A DNA stretch of 64,000 nt from Tetracladium setigerum (GCA_031472005.1 PZJY01000002.1:2666001-2730000), one strand, 5' to 3'; positions 1 to 12,785 are shown, counted from the first letter of the stretch. The notes: generated by a model not told the origin, from the sequence alone. Numbers and translations are program-made.

Positions 1-684
1 AAATTGTTAATTGATTCCCATTCAATTGGGGTGGAAAATCGTGGTCGCTATCAACCTTGGAAAAGCTGTGTTAAGGAAGCAGGCGAAAGCCATTGACGAT
101 GCCAGTTATTTATGTCGCCTTAAAAAGAATGCGAAGACTTTCTGTGTTTTGCCACATCACCTATTCAGATCAGACAAGTCGTATTCAGTTATAATTTGAT
201 ACTCCGCCTTGCGACTTGTATAGTAATGTAACTGTGTTGTACTGGGCAGCAGTGCAGTTAAGAGCACAGCCTATGTTAGTCCTGTTCACTGCCTCTTGAT
301 CTGCAGAATATTTTTCGACGCGAATCGCACACCAGCGTCTGCTAAGATCAATCAAAATTATCAGATTCCTGATTCTATTATTAGCATTGCTCTGGCAATT
401 CTTTTGAGGTCATGGTGGAGCAAAGAATTGGCGATTACTATTAATTCAGGACTGATGGTATTAAGTATAGCTATCACAATAGGCTTGTGGCGAAGTAATC
501 TTACTTCATCTCGCCAACATCTTTGCAGCAGCAAAATCTCAAGGAATGGTTGCCTAAAAAGCTTTGAAATTTGAAATGTTCGAGAACTCATATGTTCAGT
601 ATCAGAAGTAAAATCAGGCGTAAAATCATACATATTCATGTCCACCCATTGCCTTCCAAAAACAAATCGCAAAATGTGCGCGAA
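1..684. other. Intergenic, left edge of window
   Basis: No gene is recognised here. The open frames are short, several open only from TTG rather than ATG, and none resembles a known family. The stretch lies beyond the 3' end of the pex22-like gene and probably holds its 3' untranslated region and terminator. Confidence 0.5.
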
Positions 685-2061
685 TCATTCCCTTTTCTCA
701 ACGCGTCGCGCCCAATCGTCACCTACTCTCAGACCCTCAACTACTACCACTCCTCTACCTCGGCCAACTCTCTCTTCTTTCTCCCACCACTGCTCTCTCT
801 TCTCGACGTGCTCGGCCTCAGACTCGCTGTCGGCTAACCCCCGTGTCCACCCTCTGCACCTACTACAAGAACGACATCTTGTCGCAGCCAGCTTTGAAGG
901 TGGGTAATAACATCGCCGTCGTTCCCGGCGAGGGCTTCTTGAAGATACACTATATCTGGGCCGAGATGGCGAAGGATATGGACGTGTCCAGTGGGCGTGG
1001 TGAAGGGGAGAACCATGGTTTCTTTCTCGACCAAGCCAAGAGCTTGAGAGTAAACCGCATTGAACACGGGGGATGGAGAGACAGACGATCTGTAGCCGTT
1101 AGTGATGCCAAAGGACTGCTGCAAACATGACTACGTACAATGTTCTTTCCGCCTCGTCTCCCGGGATTTGGATATTGGAGAAAGAGGAACTAAGTGATTG
1201 AGGACGCGCCGCAGCAGCAACATCTAATGGATGTTCTTTCAATCCAGGCGCGTATATAAGCACAAAGAGACGGATTTTAGAGAAATCTGTGTTGCGGGGG
1301 AGATGGGATAAGATAGACTACGCGTAATTAGCAACCATTCGTTCTTGGGTGACAACAGAACCTACAGCGTGCTCATGATAATCGTCGTCATCGTCATATT
1401 CCGAAGATGCGTCCGCGGAAACCACAATTGCGACAGTTTTCCTCTTGCCGTTGCTTTGGGGAACTCTGGTTGAGGATACCCCTGGTTCCTCTCCTGATCT
1501 CATCTCGATCCCTCCTGTGGGAGCTACTACGGAAGACCCAGCTGTAGCTCTAGCCGCTGCTTCTTCTGACCAGGTTCGGTGATCCTTATATGCATTCTTA
1601 TCCTCTTCTCTGATCGAGCTCAGAGCACTACCAACAGCTGCACCTGCAGCTGCCACGCCTGCAACTACCGATCGACTTGCCCCTTCAAACACCTGCTGCG
1701 GACTTGGGGTCCTCCTCAGAGCACCCGACATACGCGCCATATAACCCTGCGACTCTTCAGGCCTGGTTTCGACTGTGCCATAAGCAACCTCGCCGGGTCG
1801 CACGTCAGCGTAGGATGGCGGTCCCATCCTCACACTTCCATCTGGGTTCCGATAATTTTGGTAGACACCATCACCTCCAGCCGGGCCCCGTTCAGTACGT
1901 GCTGGCTTGTCCTCATCATCTTCACTTCTTTCGCTCCATATCCAAGCAGCTACACCAATTGTGGCGACTGTGACGGTGAAGGCGAGTGGGAGCCAGTAGG
2001 TGAAGGTCCCCCGGTTCGAGCCTCTCGCGGGCTGTCGACGCGCATTGCGATCGTAAGACAT
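685..2061 (-). CDS. pex22: Peroxin 22-like protein (frameshifted in this sequence)
   Basis: Pex22 anchors the ubiquitin-conjugating enzyme Pex4 on the peroxisomal membrane for recycling of the Pex5 import receptor; the fungal Pex22-like family is assumed to do the same. Exons run 2061-1366, 1317-1139 and 1089-685, with introns of 48 and 49 nt; the second has a CACTAAC branch site. Residues about 20-42 form one membrane segment close to the N-terminus (TYWLPLAFTVTVATIG), followed by a low-complexity region with an acidic run. The conserved C-terminal domain begins near KTVAIVVSAD and continues through SILSHLP, VEKETMVLPF, VYLQEALAG and VLVVGAEGGHGG. After that motif the frame hits a stop at 834-836 (376 residues), but the next frame continues with family-like sequence (LADSESEAEH, then GLRVGDDWARR) to a stop at 685-687. 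One extra G in the run at 838-842 would give 426 residues. The start is the only ATG ahead of the membrane segment. Pex4 binding is inferred from the family. Confidence 0.82.
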
Positions 2062-2586
2062 TTATGATTCTGTCGTCGTGTGAATCTGCCGTGAAAAATG
2101 GTTCATTTCAGTGGAAATATGCATCCGTCTTCGTGTCATCAATGCTATAATTTCGTATGTCAGGAGGTGCATACGGGAGGAAAGATGGCGATGGGGGAGA
2201 TGGCGCATCTGGGATCTGCCAGAAATCAATGCGGCTGGGGATTGAAGCTGCTGAATCTGGAAGTTCCTCGGCTTGGTTTGTTGACGGACAACACGGCGTT
2301 GCGATCGCTGCTGATTGGCTGCTGATGAATGACTAATGTACGGCACGTGATACCGCATTTTTGGTGTTTTCGAGTCACGATATCAGAATGCTTCTTTCAA
2401 CAATTACGAACATCCCAACGACAAACTCTCACAGTTAGAAAGGATAATTTCAAGCGCCTTAAACACTTAGTCACCGCTATATTCAGAATTCGCACTCTAC
2501 CTGCCCTAGAGTGTATGGTGGAACTTGTCATCTGAAGACATAGCGCATTCCATTCCCTCAACACACAACTTTACCTTCACACAACC
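2062..2586. promoter_or_regulatory. Divergent promoter between pex22-like and eIF2B-gamma
   Basis: These 525 bases separate two start codons pointing away from each other, so both promoters and 5' leaders must lie here. A CACGTG E-box core is at 2344-2349. No TATA box is obvious. The assignment follows from gene orientation; use of the E-box is unproven. Confidence 0.6.
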
Positions 2587-4539
2587 ATGCCTCACGCACT
2601 CTCAATGCCAGCGCCTGGCTTTCAAGCCATTATTCTCTGTGGTCCTGGCTCGTCGTTTCCTACCTTTACGGCAAACCCAGATGAGAATCCGAAGGCTCTG
2701 ATTCCAATCGCAAACCGGCCAATGGTCTGGTACCCAATCGATTTTTGTTACCGGATGGGAATTACAGGTGCGTGATATTCTACCTTTGAGAGGGATTGTG
2801 CTTCGTCAAAATACATGCGCTTTGAAAGATGTTGTGTGAAATGCTTCAGCAGCACGGCTCCCAAAGAAGCATGGATGAGGTTACGAACGGCCAACAATAA
2901 TCTGAAATTAAATCAGCGAAGAATTTGGAATGATCCTCAGCTAATAATTCTCTAGACATCACACTCATTGCACCTCCATCCACCGCCCCAGCTATAAGAT
3001 CAGCTCTCGCCACAAATCCCCATCTAACTTCGTTACCACTCCCCAAGCCAGACCTATTAGCGCCAAAAGATCTTGACCAGAACACTGGCACTGCTGAGAT
3101 CTTTCGACTGCCTGAAGTTCGTTCAACAATCAAAGGCGATTTCATCGTACTTCCGTGTGACTTGGTTTGTGAACTGGGCGGAGAATCTCTGATCGAGTCA
3201 TGGATGGTGAAGGAAGCTGGACTCGGAGGAGCAACAGGAGGTGGCCATGAGTTTACTGGACCTAAGATGGCCATTGGGGGCGAGAAAGGTGGAAGGAGAG
3301 GAGGTTTAAGTGTCTATTACGAAACCAAAGGCGAGATAGTCATCAAAGGAGAAGAGACCGACTTTATTGCTACATCGCCACTCGAACGAGGACCAGTACC
3401 ACCATCGAAAACCTCTCTCCTCAACCATGTATCGTCGTTGGTGTACTCGGTACCTACCGATACATTGAAAGATATTACAGAAGAAAGCAAGAGTTTACCG
3501 ATCCGACACAGTCTCATCCGAGCACACTCGAGAATCAGGATGTTAGGCACTCACCGTGATGCACACATTTACATCTTTCCTGCCTGGGTGCTAGACATGA
3601 TCAACAAGAACGAGCATATGGACAGCATAGGTGAAGATGTGATCGGATGGTGGGCGAAGGCAGGATGGCAAGACGGGCTCGGAGATAAACTTGGACTTCG
3701 TGAGATCTTTGAGCCTCATAAATCGAATAAAAGCGAAGACAACCTCCTGGACCAGCCACCAGAGCATGATAATGTTGACTTTGGAGCTTTGAGCTCAACA
3801 TGGACATCAGACCTGAAAGCTGCCCTACCGTCGAACAAGAAGTCCCCACTCGTTATACCACCAATTCTCGCATACCTCCACCCCAAACCTGCCCCCGAAA
3901 AACCATCCCTTCTCATCCGCCGCGTCGACAATGCACCCCTCCTTCTCGCAACCTCCCTCGCACTCGCGAAACTCGAGGCTATCGACACCATTGGCCGCGA
4001 CGCCTGCTCTCCCTTCGCACACGCCAGCAAAGTCGCGTATCCAGCAGGCATCGCGTCACGAACCACCGTGACGAAGGTAGACTCCTTACTTGCGGAGAAT
4101 GTCACAGTGGAAGAGAAATCATCAATCAAAGAATGTGTCATCGGCGCGAACTGTCAGATAAAGCAAGGTGCGAAGCTGCTTCGGTGTGTTCTGATGGACG
4201 GGGTGGTGGTGGGAAAGGGCTGCAAATTGACGGGATGTATTCTGGGCAAGCGGAGTGAGATAGGTGATGAAAGTGTCCTGGTTGACTGCGAGGTGCAGGA
4301 GAACTTGCTGGTAGAGCCTGGCAGTATGTTAAATTTCCATTTTCCTTCGCGATCCTCCCTACTTGCGCTCTCGTCAGAATGAGGAAGTAACTAACTTAAT
4401 TTCTACTAAAGCCGAGGACAAGGGGAACAAACTGATGTCTTCCGAGGGCATGGAAGCCACCGAGCAAGAAATGGCCAACTTCGCCGATGAGGATGAGGCC
4501 GTGCTCACTGATGTCGAGAAAGACGGTGCCGGTTTGTAA
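2587..4539 (+). CDS. gcd1: Translation initiation factor eIF2B subunit gamma
   Basis: This is the gamma subunit of eIF2B, the guanine-nucleotide exchange factor that recharges eIF2 with GTP; gamma pairs with the catalytic epsilon subunit in the cytosol. Exons are 2587-2767, 2956-4323 and 4412-4539, giving 558 residues; the last intron has a CTAAC branch site. The N-terminus has the nucleotidyltransferase-like fold: a degenerate FQAIILCGPGSSF loop, then NPKALIPIANRPMVWYPID and the LPCDLVCELGGESL segment. The C-terminal part is a left-handed beta-helix of hexapeptide repeats (SSIKECVIGANCQIKQGAKL, GKGCKLTGCILG, IGDESVLVDCEV), then an acidic tail. Domain order and length fit fungal Gcd1. The start has a good context (ACCATGCC) and immediately precedes the conserved fold. 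Confidence 0.95.
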
Positions 4540-7500
4540 TCCGATCAAGCAAACGATTTCCTACACAGGGAGTGATCACATGGGTTGTGCAAATGGCTTC
4601 CACATACCATCCGCCCGTGAGAATATAGGTCACGTGAATTTAAATCGCGGGGACTACCTATACACTTACATATCTACATATATAGTAGGTGGATATTGGC
4701 TTGATATTTTTCAACTTCAGGTAACGGAACCATGCCATCACCATCACAATCTTTGAAGATATCTCGTTCACCCTTCAATGCCATGAGGGTCTTTGTATTG
4801 AGAGGTCAGAGATAAATGGGAAAGATCGCAAGCAAAGAGAAGTAGTAATGCCATTCTCGCGTACCACTATTCAGCAGTCCAAAGGCTTTCCCTCGAAAGC
4901 TCCTTTCTCACCCTTCACTTGCCTCTCTTCCTTCGAAGCCACTCACACCCAAGTGACCGCGAAGCAGAAAGCAGACAAAGCTCAACTAACTAGTGTGACG
5001 ACACCTGCCTGCTGCTGTCATAACCACAATTGCGCACGCATTCCATACCTTCATACCATTTCCTATCCCATCTCATCATCACTACTAGTGAAAGTACCCC
5101 AAAACCAACATCTCCCGCCTCCGTAAGCCAGCCAATCAAATCATTTAACCCAACTCCATCATCTCGAACAAACAAGAGATCTCGGTCTTGACAACCTTGG
5201 CAACTTTCCATCGAAATCCTCCTCAGCCGCCGTCGTTCTTTAACTCCCCGCAGGCAGCAAGCATGGATGGGCATTATTGAGCCATTCGCGGTAGGCTGGT
5301 GTAGGTTGAGGCACCAAGACGTGCAGTGCAATGACTCCCTACCTACCTACCTACAGTAGTTTGATTTGAAAAAGCCCAAGCCCACCAACGCAAAAGAAGG
5401 TTTTAAATTGCTGCGATCGAGCGTGAGATAGGCGAAAGTGAGAAACAGTCTTTGGAACAGGAGCAAGGATGGGTCTAAACTTAAGGAACGGGACCAAGGT
5501 ACAAGGCAGAAGAGAAACGGGAAATATTCTAGAACATTCTCCATTTAGTGAATTTGGGATTATCCTTGCTCGTCAGTGTTTATTTTAATTTAGTGCTGTT
5601 GTTAAGTGTGTTCGTTGTTTTACTTGTGCTAACACATCCAAGTTGATGTGTTGTTGATGTTTACATTTCCTTACCCTGTTCGGGGGAAAAAACCATATCA
5701 AAATCTTTCAAATTATATCTTGATAGTAAGACCAGTTGGATTCTGTAGAGTCTAGACTATTCGGTACGTACTGTATGTAAGTGATGGAGTATCGGTGGCC
5801 TAGTAGTCTTACATATTGGAGGTAGGTCCAGCCCGGTTTGTTTGATTGTACTATACCAGCCATTCGTTACACAACATAGAGCTAAACTTTTTTGATTTCT
5901 CTAGCTCCAATCTCAGACAAGATGGTGTGCGCTGGGCGCTTGAGCTCGAGAAAGTAAACCTCTCATTGGAGTGACAAGTGACAAGGTTTAAAAGCCAAAA
6001 GAACAGAGCGGAAAACGGTTTTTACCCAGACAAGAGGGGGGAGACGCTTCCGTATGAGTGCATGAGGAGAGGTGGCGGTCTCACTCGTCCACACTTTCTC
6101 TCCCTCTCTCGAAGACAAAAGAAGCCCGTGTTTGTGGATGGAAATAATGCACTAAATTTTGGGGAGGGGGTAGTGTGGGCGAATAGAAATTCTGGGTAAT
6201 TTATTATTTTTTCTTGTAGAGGGTAGTGTGTGGTGATGGCCACATGGGATATAGTTGGGAAATTATGTACTCCGTATGATCGGATGCATTTGATGTGCTT
6301 TCCGGCAACCGCGTTACCGTTATCTAGATTGGAGCATGGGATCGATCGGGAAATCTCGAGAAAAACACGATCATCTGTCAAAATCCGGGAAAGCATCTGG
6401 GAAATCTGGGCTATTCAAGTTTTGGTCTGTGTTGTGCATATATTATTGCATGTTTTATTGACTTTCCGGGGCAAGGATGGGTAATCGTCGGGTAGATCTT
6501 CTCCATATGTCCAATTTGACATGGTTTGTTTTTCTTTTGCATGTGGTTGGATGTTCTGGGAAGAGTATGTGTTCCGTAGTCCTGTTCATCCTGCACAAGT
6601 GATGTTTCTTTTCCGTCCAACCATCGTGCGGAATGGCAGCGCCTAAGAGAAGAACTGAATGGTTGGTAAACGGCCTGGGTGATGCTGCAGAGTAGTTGGT
6701 TTGAGTAGATTCAGCAGAGGTCCAACACCAACAACCGGAAATGCTTCTTTTTATTCGTTTGAAACACTTCTGTCCATTGTTCGCATGAGAGGGCCTTGCG
6801 GTAATCGGGAAACAGCACAGATTTACACTGGCAGCCCCGTCCCCGCTCATGTTGGCTCCCGAGAACAGGACAATCAGTGAGTTGTTTTTGTGCTCCTCGA
6901 ATTCGTCCACATTCAGTAAATGACATGCTTGACTTTGAGCTTTTGGAGAATGGAGGAGATTACAAAGAAGCATAATTCTAGAGACGCGTCTTGAAATGCA
7001 CATTCCATAGACAACGTGTGCTTTTCCACCATATAACACCCTTTGAACAACGAAGTGACACAAGGCTGAGTATTAGTCGTCTCTCGTTCAAAGGAGCTCA
7101 CCAACATTCAGGGGAGGGGTTGTGCAGTAGTACGTGGAAAATTTCACATTGTGGACGCCCTTGAAGTAAAATATTGAGAAATCGAGGAACTCAGTGCCAC
7201 TGAATGAGGCTGGAATTAGATGGGTTGGTGTAGTGGGAGGGCTGGATAGGGTTGAACAGAACCGCGCCATCATGTCAGATGATGAGTAAAAGCGGGTGGT
7301 GGTGCGGTTCTGCGGACGAGGAACATTCCAACACGGTATAAGAAAAGCTAAGGAATCAATCCATGGTCGAGGAGCGTGAAGCTAGAAGACTCGAAGAAGT
7401 GTACCGCATGAGAACAACACGAGGTGTCCAGGTTCTCTGTTCCTGCTCAAGTGTTGGAAATCCCTTGCGGCTTGGAAAAAAACCAACACGGGGTGCATAT

Positions 7501-9458
7501 TGAGATGCTGCATAGAGGAATGCCCTTAATGGCCACACGGAGGCAAGATTGACAACGCCTTTCTGTGATGGAGGGTTCATCAGTGTGAAAGAATGTAATG
7601 GGGATGGAGTTTGGGCAAGGACTTTTTGCAACAAAAAACCGTTTACTTCATAAATCTGAAAGGAAAGAGCTTTGAACTTGGCATTTTTTGGAGGATAGAG
7701 GGAGGGAGGACACTTGTCGCTCCCCGCCTAACTATCCTCAAAGCCATTTCGGGCTAGGAAGTAGCTAGCGAGTCAAGATACAGTCCATTGTCAGTTAAGA
7801 ACCTCTGTCAAAGTCTTGACGATGCAACTTGTGTGAACTACACAGCCTTGATTGCAGCCACCAAGTTGAACAATGGCATTGTTCAAACATGTGTACGAGG
7901 AACAGTACACACCTACTTTCATACACCAACAAAAAGGTTAGCACCGGCAGGACACTTCCTTCGACGCATGCACCTTCACCGAACTTGAGGGTCGCTAAAA
8001 TTTCCTGGTTTCTTCTTCTTGAGACCAATTTCTAGTTGTTAGTCTTTTCATGGCGTTCACTCGATGTTGTGCCAGCCCCACGCTTTGCAAAGCGTTGAGC
8101 TGGCAGTTGGCGGACCGTTCTTGTCCAACGTTTGTAGCCACACCTGCATGAGCAAATCATGGCAAGAGTCTCGAGGTGTGGTTGTACAATAGATGGGACA
8201 GATGAGTTGATCTGAGATTATGAAAGAGGGGGAGTGAAAATCCGGTCGTTGGTTGGGGGATTTGACGCTGCAGAAGGGGATTGATCCTGATTGCACCGCT
8301 TCGTAATCGAGACGACAGGTCATCCAGAGCATACAAGGGACAGTATGGAGAATTTTCATATTAGTCGCAATGTCGAAGGACGATACCAAAGGGAAAGGAA
8401 TATGAAGCGGCTTGAACGAGCTGGGTCTTGTTAAGAAGTGGTCCAGGACCAGGTTGCGGGAAAACAACAAAGTCTTAAAGTACTGCTATGTACAGTACCT
8501 TCATGTATCGATGAAGAATTGGGATAGGCTGATTGCACCGCCGACAAACCAAGATAATGATATCCCAAAGATGCGCGTTTGCGGCGTAGGTCTGCTGGAC
8601 CGGGTTTAGTCGACAACACTGGTCGCCAATTACTGATTGTCCACCACGAAGACGTCAACTTCATCGTGAGGACATCCCTACAATTGCATAGATAGGTCAA
8701 GGTCCAAGATGCCCAAGGTGATGCGCGGTCAAAGCCAATGGCTCTAATCAATCAAAACACTGTGTACAATACTGTGATCTGAGTCAAGAGTACAATTACG
8801 GGTTTTGTATAGTATACAGAGTGCACAACAGCAGAGGAGTTTCATCTCAGCGTTGTGGACATGCTTTTCGACTCATATTTCTGCTGTAATAACTCACTGA
8901 CGCCCATGCAAGAGGTGTTAACAATGGAATTTTGTTTTCAGTTGCCGGTTGGTTTTTCTTGCTCGCATGAACTGCTTTATCGCAAGTTGATGGCATCCTA
9001 AACCATCGTCAGTCGGCGAGCTCGGGGGAAGGAAGAACAGGTAGCCCATCCCATAGGTGGCGCCGGTAAGTTTCCAAGATCTGAAAAAGTCGTACGTAGT
9101 ACATGACGGGTGCGCGGTCTCTGTTTAGAGAAATGTTTGTGAAGGTGGGTGTCTCGGGTTGGAAGAAAGGGTATGCGAAGGATGTGTAAGTTATCTACCT
9201 ACCTTAGCTATAGGCAAGGTACAGTAGGTAAGATGCGGAACTTTCAACTCGGGGGAAGTGAGAGCAGAGACGACTGGTCGACGAGGATCAGCTGATTGGA
9301 CTAAATTAAGCGACTTGGCACAAACCTCGGTTACTGTTTGGTCCGGGCTGTTGTTGGTTGTTTACAGGAAAAGTGCCAAGTCGGCGAATGAATGCCAGCT
9401 CGTTGGCCGGAGAGCAGCTCCGAGACGACCTCACCACCACTTTCACTTGCACCAGCAT

Positions 9459-9600
9459 GTTTTCCTGCCTCCCTCCTCCTTTGCTCTCTCCTCCCTTCTC
9501 TGTTCTCTATTCTCCCCCTTCGTCCTCCTCCCCCTTCTTCTCCTCTTCCTCCTCCCTTCACCATCCTCCCTTACTCTTTTTCCATCTTCCTTCCTTTCCT
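9459..9600 (+). promoter_or_regulatory. Pyrimidine-rich tract, possible promoter element
   Basis: About 140 bases are almost entirely C and T on the plus strand. CT-rich stretches commonly lie just upstream of transcription start sites in filamentous fungi. The next plus-strand gene starts about 2 kb further on, so if this is its core promoter the transcript has a very long leader. It could also be simple low-complexity DNA. Confidence 0.35.
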
Positions 9601-11258
9601 GCCCACAACCCTGGCATTCTCGCGTACCTCATGTCCTCTTCATCCTGAATATCTGAATGTCTGTCTATCCTGTGTTATACCCCCGATGGATTTGCTTGTT
9701 CCAATCAGCCGATGGTAACACCAAATAGACTTTACCAGCTCTCTGGTTGAGCCGTCTCGCATCCTTGTCACACCAACACCCCCCTCCACCTCTTCACCCC
9801 CTCATCTTGACTACTGATACTGTAGCTGACTTGACTTCTGGGGAATAGGTACAGTAGTTTCTGTGAGGATGTTCAGAGGGGAGCTGACTAGCATGGTACT
9901 TCACTTCCTCTTCACTAACACTCCGTCGTTGGCGGCCCGCCGAATACAGACGTTCGAGGGGCATCAGATGATAACGCGGCCGACCGTTGGCCCCTCAACA
10001 ACGTCCCTTTTCCCCCTCACTCCCTCTCGACTGGTGCCGTTCGAGGGTGTGGTCGTTCTGCCGCAGGGGTCGTTGGGCATTGGCTGTCGAAAAAAAAAGA
10101 GATCTTTGTGGCTTTCGCGATTTTGGTTTCATTGGACGATTTAATATCTGTCACATTCGGAAATAACAAGCCATGCACTTGCACCCTTCCGTCGATCTCG
10201 ACGATTATATTCAGCCCTGGCAAGTGCCAAAAAGTTTCGACTCTTAGCTCTAGATGAGCTGGGGTCGTTGTTTACGATACAACAATTCTACGATGGGCTA
10301 AAACCTGACCATACAACGTGTTCCTGGTGCAAGAACTTCGCACATATTAAAGCCGGTCTGAAATCTCCACTAACGTGGATAAGGTATTCTCTTCTCAGTA
10401 TCCTTGTGAACACCCTTGGCACATCCCTAGTGTCTGTTTAAGGAAGCACGTTCTCGGCTTGACCATAGGTATGCTGGCGATCGTCAAGGGCCTGGCAGCA
10501 GAATTTAATTCGAATTTTCCATAGGGTTTCTGATTTAGGTACAATCAAAAGAATGCGATCTTGGATGGCGGTGTCACCAATCCGCCACTATCTTATTTCT
10601 GCTAAGGGAAAATGTATTTCAGAGAATTCGTATCTTTGACGCGAAAGCGAACAGCATTTCAAAGGATATTTTCAAGCTCCCATCCAACCTTTCAGATCAG
10701 TGATCTAGCTTTAGCGTTAGAGGTAGGACTTTGTTTTCTTCTGTCGTTGTACTTGTAAAAGTTCTTTGTACAGTAAAGTACCTTATTTGTGGTAGACTTC
10801 ACTGCACCGAAGGGGTCATGCATACAACAATGCCCTTGTCCGAGGCTGAAGATCTATCACAAAATGCCATAACAGCTAAGTAAGCTGCTTGCGGGCTTTG
10901 ATCAGGAGAGGGAATATTGGCGCCGAGCATATAGCAGCCACTAGTTAAATGCGGCACATGCTCCCACGCCCGCCACAACAACAAACCCACAGTTCTAGGA
11001 TATGCTTACTGTCAATATGCTCCAGATTTAGATGTCGATCCGCACCAGGGAAGCTATGCATGGCAGGTGAAGTTTTGCAGCTAGATGTTAAGAGGAGTAT
11101 CGCCCTGTCCAAGGGTCGAGCTAAATCTGCAGAGTGTTGAAGTTAAGTGTCTCGGAAGCGTCTCTACCTTCTGACGCAGCCGCTCAACGTTATATACCTA
11201 CCACCTTGCTCCCTTTCAACTCAAGACAAATCATCACTGGTAAAGAACAAGATCTGAG

Positions 11259-11557
11259 GTAAGTAAGCCTCTGAACAGGCGGTGGCAGCACTTCATTTTG
11301 TTAATCTCCGGCAACAGAAATTCTGGAAACAAATTAACGTTCACGTCACGTCAAGGCCACATTCCGCAAGTCAAGGGTTTTGAGTTCCTGATAAATCCAG
11401 GTTCCTGCTCCTTCATTCCTTCATTCCTCCCTTAACTTCGTTGTATTCGAGGCTCGTTCATTCTTTACAAGGTTTCAACTGTATCATTACTATCATTACA
11501 AGCATTAAGTTTGTGCAGACGTCCAGAAATTGTTGAGGGTGGGACTGACGTTGACTA
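11259..11557 (+). other. Possible 5' leader intron of the zinc-finger gene
   Basis: A near-consensus donor (GAG followed by GTAAGTAAG) at 11259 is matched by an ACTGAC branch-like site near 11543 and a TAG acceptor ending at 11557, 31 bases before the ATG. Other acceptors, such as CAG ending at 11317, are possible. It suggests transcription starts upstream of 11259. Not proven without RNA data. Confidence 0.35.
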
Positions 11558-11588
11558 GGAATCAAGTTCGTAAGAGTCATTTTCTACC

Positions 11589-12785
11589 ATGTCGACTCGA
11601 TCGTATTTCGATGTCAGGCACGCCAAAAAACCTTCATCAAGGCCTCTATCTTCTGTGAACTCATCCTTCTCCTCGAACTCCGACTGGGATACTTGTTCGA
11701 TGGTCGACGCTCCATCTTACACTCCAGACATGTTCTATGTTTCCAGCTTCTCCGGTAACTCCTCTGAGCCATCTTTCCTGGCTACCAACCCTTTCAACGA
11801 GGCCTTACTCCAACCGGCCGTGGATTTTAATGTGTTTGCAATTCCAGTCTACCACGAACCCGAGCCATACTCCAGCCAAGATGGACTTTCAGACCCGGCT
11901 CACATTGGAAGCGGTTATCTGTCACCCATGTGTTCTCCTCAAGGGCCAAATTATCTTCCCTTCATAACCCCATTGGAAACAACTTTCAGTGCCACTGATA
12001 TGCAATCCCCGTTCACACCAAACGCCATCATCGAATCATATAATAGTCCTCTCTCAGACTACCAAACTGATTATTCGTTCAACGATTCTCCCGTGAATAG
12101 TCTGCATGGAGGCATGGACTGCTCCATGTCTCCATGCTCATCGGTCAGTTATGAGCCGAGTCTGTCATCTCCTGCCAAATCGGAGAAGTTCAGACAAAGA
12201 TTACCTGCTCGGTCAATACCAAGCAGTTCAAAAGTCAAGTTGGAAGTCTTGGAGACTTCTGCAGCACTTCAAGGGGCACAAAACACGGCCGCTAGAATAA
12301 AACCAACTCGTCACATGCAAGCCAGGACTCAACAACGAAAAGCGAAAGCCGTCAGCTCAGAGAAGAACTTCCCAGAGACTTTTGCTGGGAATACTCTGAA
12401 ACGTCTTGGAAGTCGCAAACATGCGTGCAACTTTTCGAAGTGTGAGAAACGATTCGAGAGGACAGAGCATGTCAAGAGGCATGAGAGCACAGTTCACAAC
12501 CCCGCCAAATTTGCTTGCCCATTCTGCCCAGCGGGTAGAGAAAAGTATTTTCCAAAGGGAAGGATGGACAACTACAAGGATCACTTGAAAAGACATACCA
12601 TCGCACACAAGACCAGGACAAATTATCACCGAGACGCCCAAGCAGAACTCGACAGCCTTAGTACCATATCTGGGAAGAGAACAAGAAAATCTGAGCTACT
12701 TGTCAACGTCAAAGCAGCTATCGCCCAGGAAGAAGATGGAGTAGAGGAGAATGAGGTCGCGATCGAGGACAAAGTCTTAGCATGA
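11589..12785 (+). CDS. C2H2 zinc-finger transcription factor
   Basis: A single-exon gene encodes 398 residues. The first two thirds are low in complexity (rich in Ser, Pro, Asn, Tyr) and look like an activation or disordered region. Two zinc fingers lie near the C-terminus. Finger 1 uses C280, C285, H298 and H303 (C-x4-C-x12-H-x4-H). Finger 2 uses C310, C313, H332 and H336, with an unusually long 18-residue spacer. Basic stretches around residues 241-253 and 372-376 could be nuclear signals; an acidic tail follows. The layout resembles fungal C2H2 developmental regulators in general, but I cannot assign it to BrlA, FlbC or another named member. The start is in good context (ACCATGTC) at the head of the open frame. 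Its isolation between large gene-poor stretches suggests elaborate regulation. Confidence 0.85.
   Translation: MSTRSYFDVRHAKKPSSRPLSSVNSSFSSNSDWDTCSMVDAPSYTPDMFYVSSFSGNSSEPSFLATNPFNEALLQPAVDFNVFAIPVYHEPEPYSSQDGLSDPAHIGSGYLSPMCSPQGPNYLPFITPLETTFSATDMQSPFTPNAIIESYNSPLSDYQTDYSFNDSPVNSLHGGMDCSMSPCSSVSYEPSLSSPAKSEKFRQRLPARSIPSSSKVKLEVLETSAALQGAQNTAARIKPTRHMQARTQQRKAKAVSSEKNFPETFAGNTLKRLGSRKHACNFSKCEKRFERTEHVKRHESTVHNPAKFACPFCPAGREKYFPKGRMDNYKDHLKRHTIAHKTRTNYHRDAQAELDSLSTISGKRTRKSELLVNVKAAIAQEEDGVEENEVAIEDKVLA

Larger units (their letters stand above)
4540..11588. other. 7 kb gene-poor region upstream of the zinc-finger gene
   Basis: No ORF here looks like a protein family member; most are below 140 codons and many open from non-ATG codons. 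Visible elements are a (CTAC) repeat at about 5338-5354, a CACGTG at 4631-4636, and a strong pyrimidine-rich tract at about 9459-9600. The right-hand 2 kb could be promoter and transcribed leader of the regulator at 11589. A non-coding RNA cannot be excluded from sequence alone. Confidence 0.5.

Noticed and set aside
9258..9656. 132-codon plus-strand frame across the pyrimidine tract
   Set aside because: Its composition (Leu, Pro, Ser, Phe runs) simply reflects the CT-rich DNA, and two other frames on the same strand are equally open.
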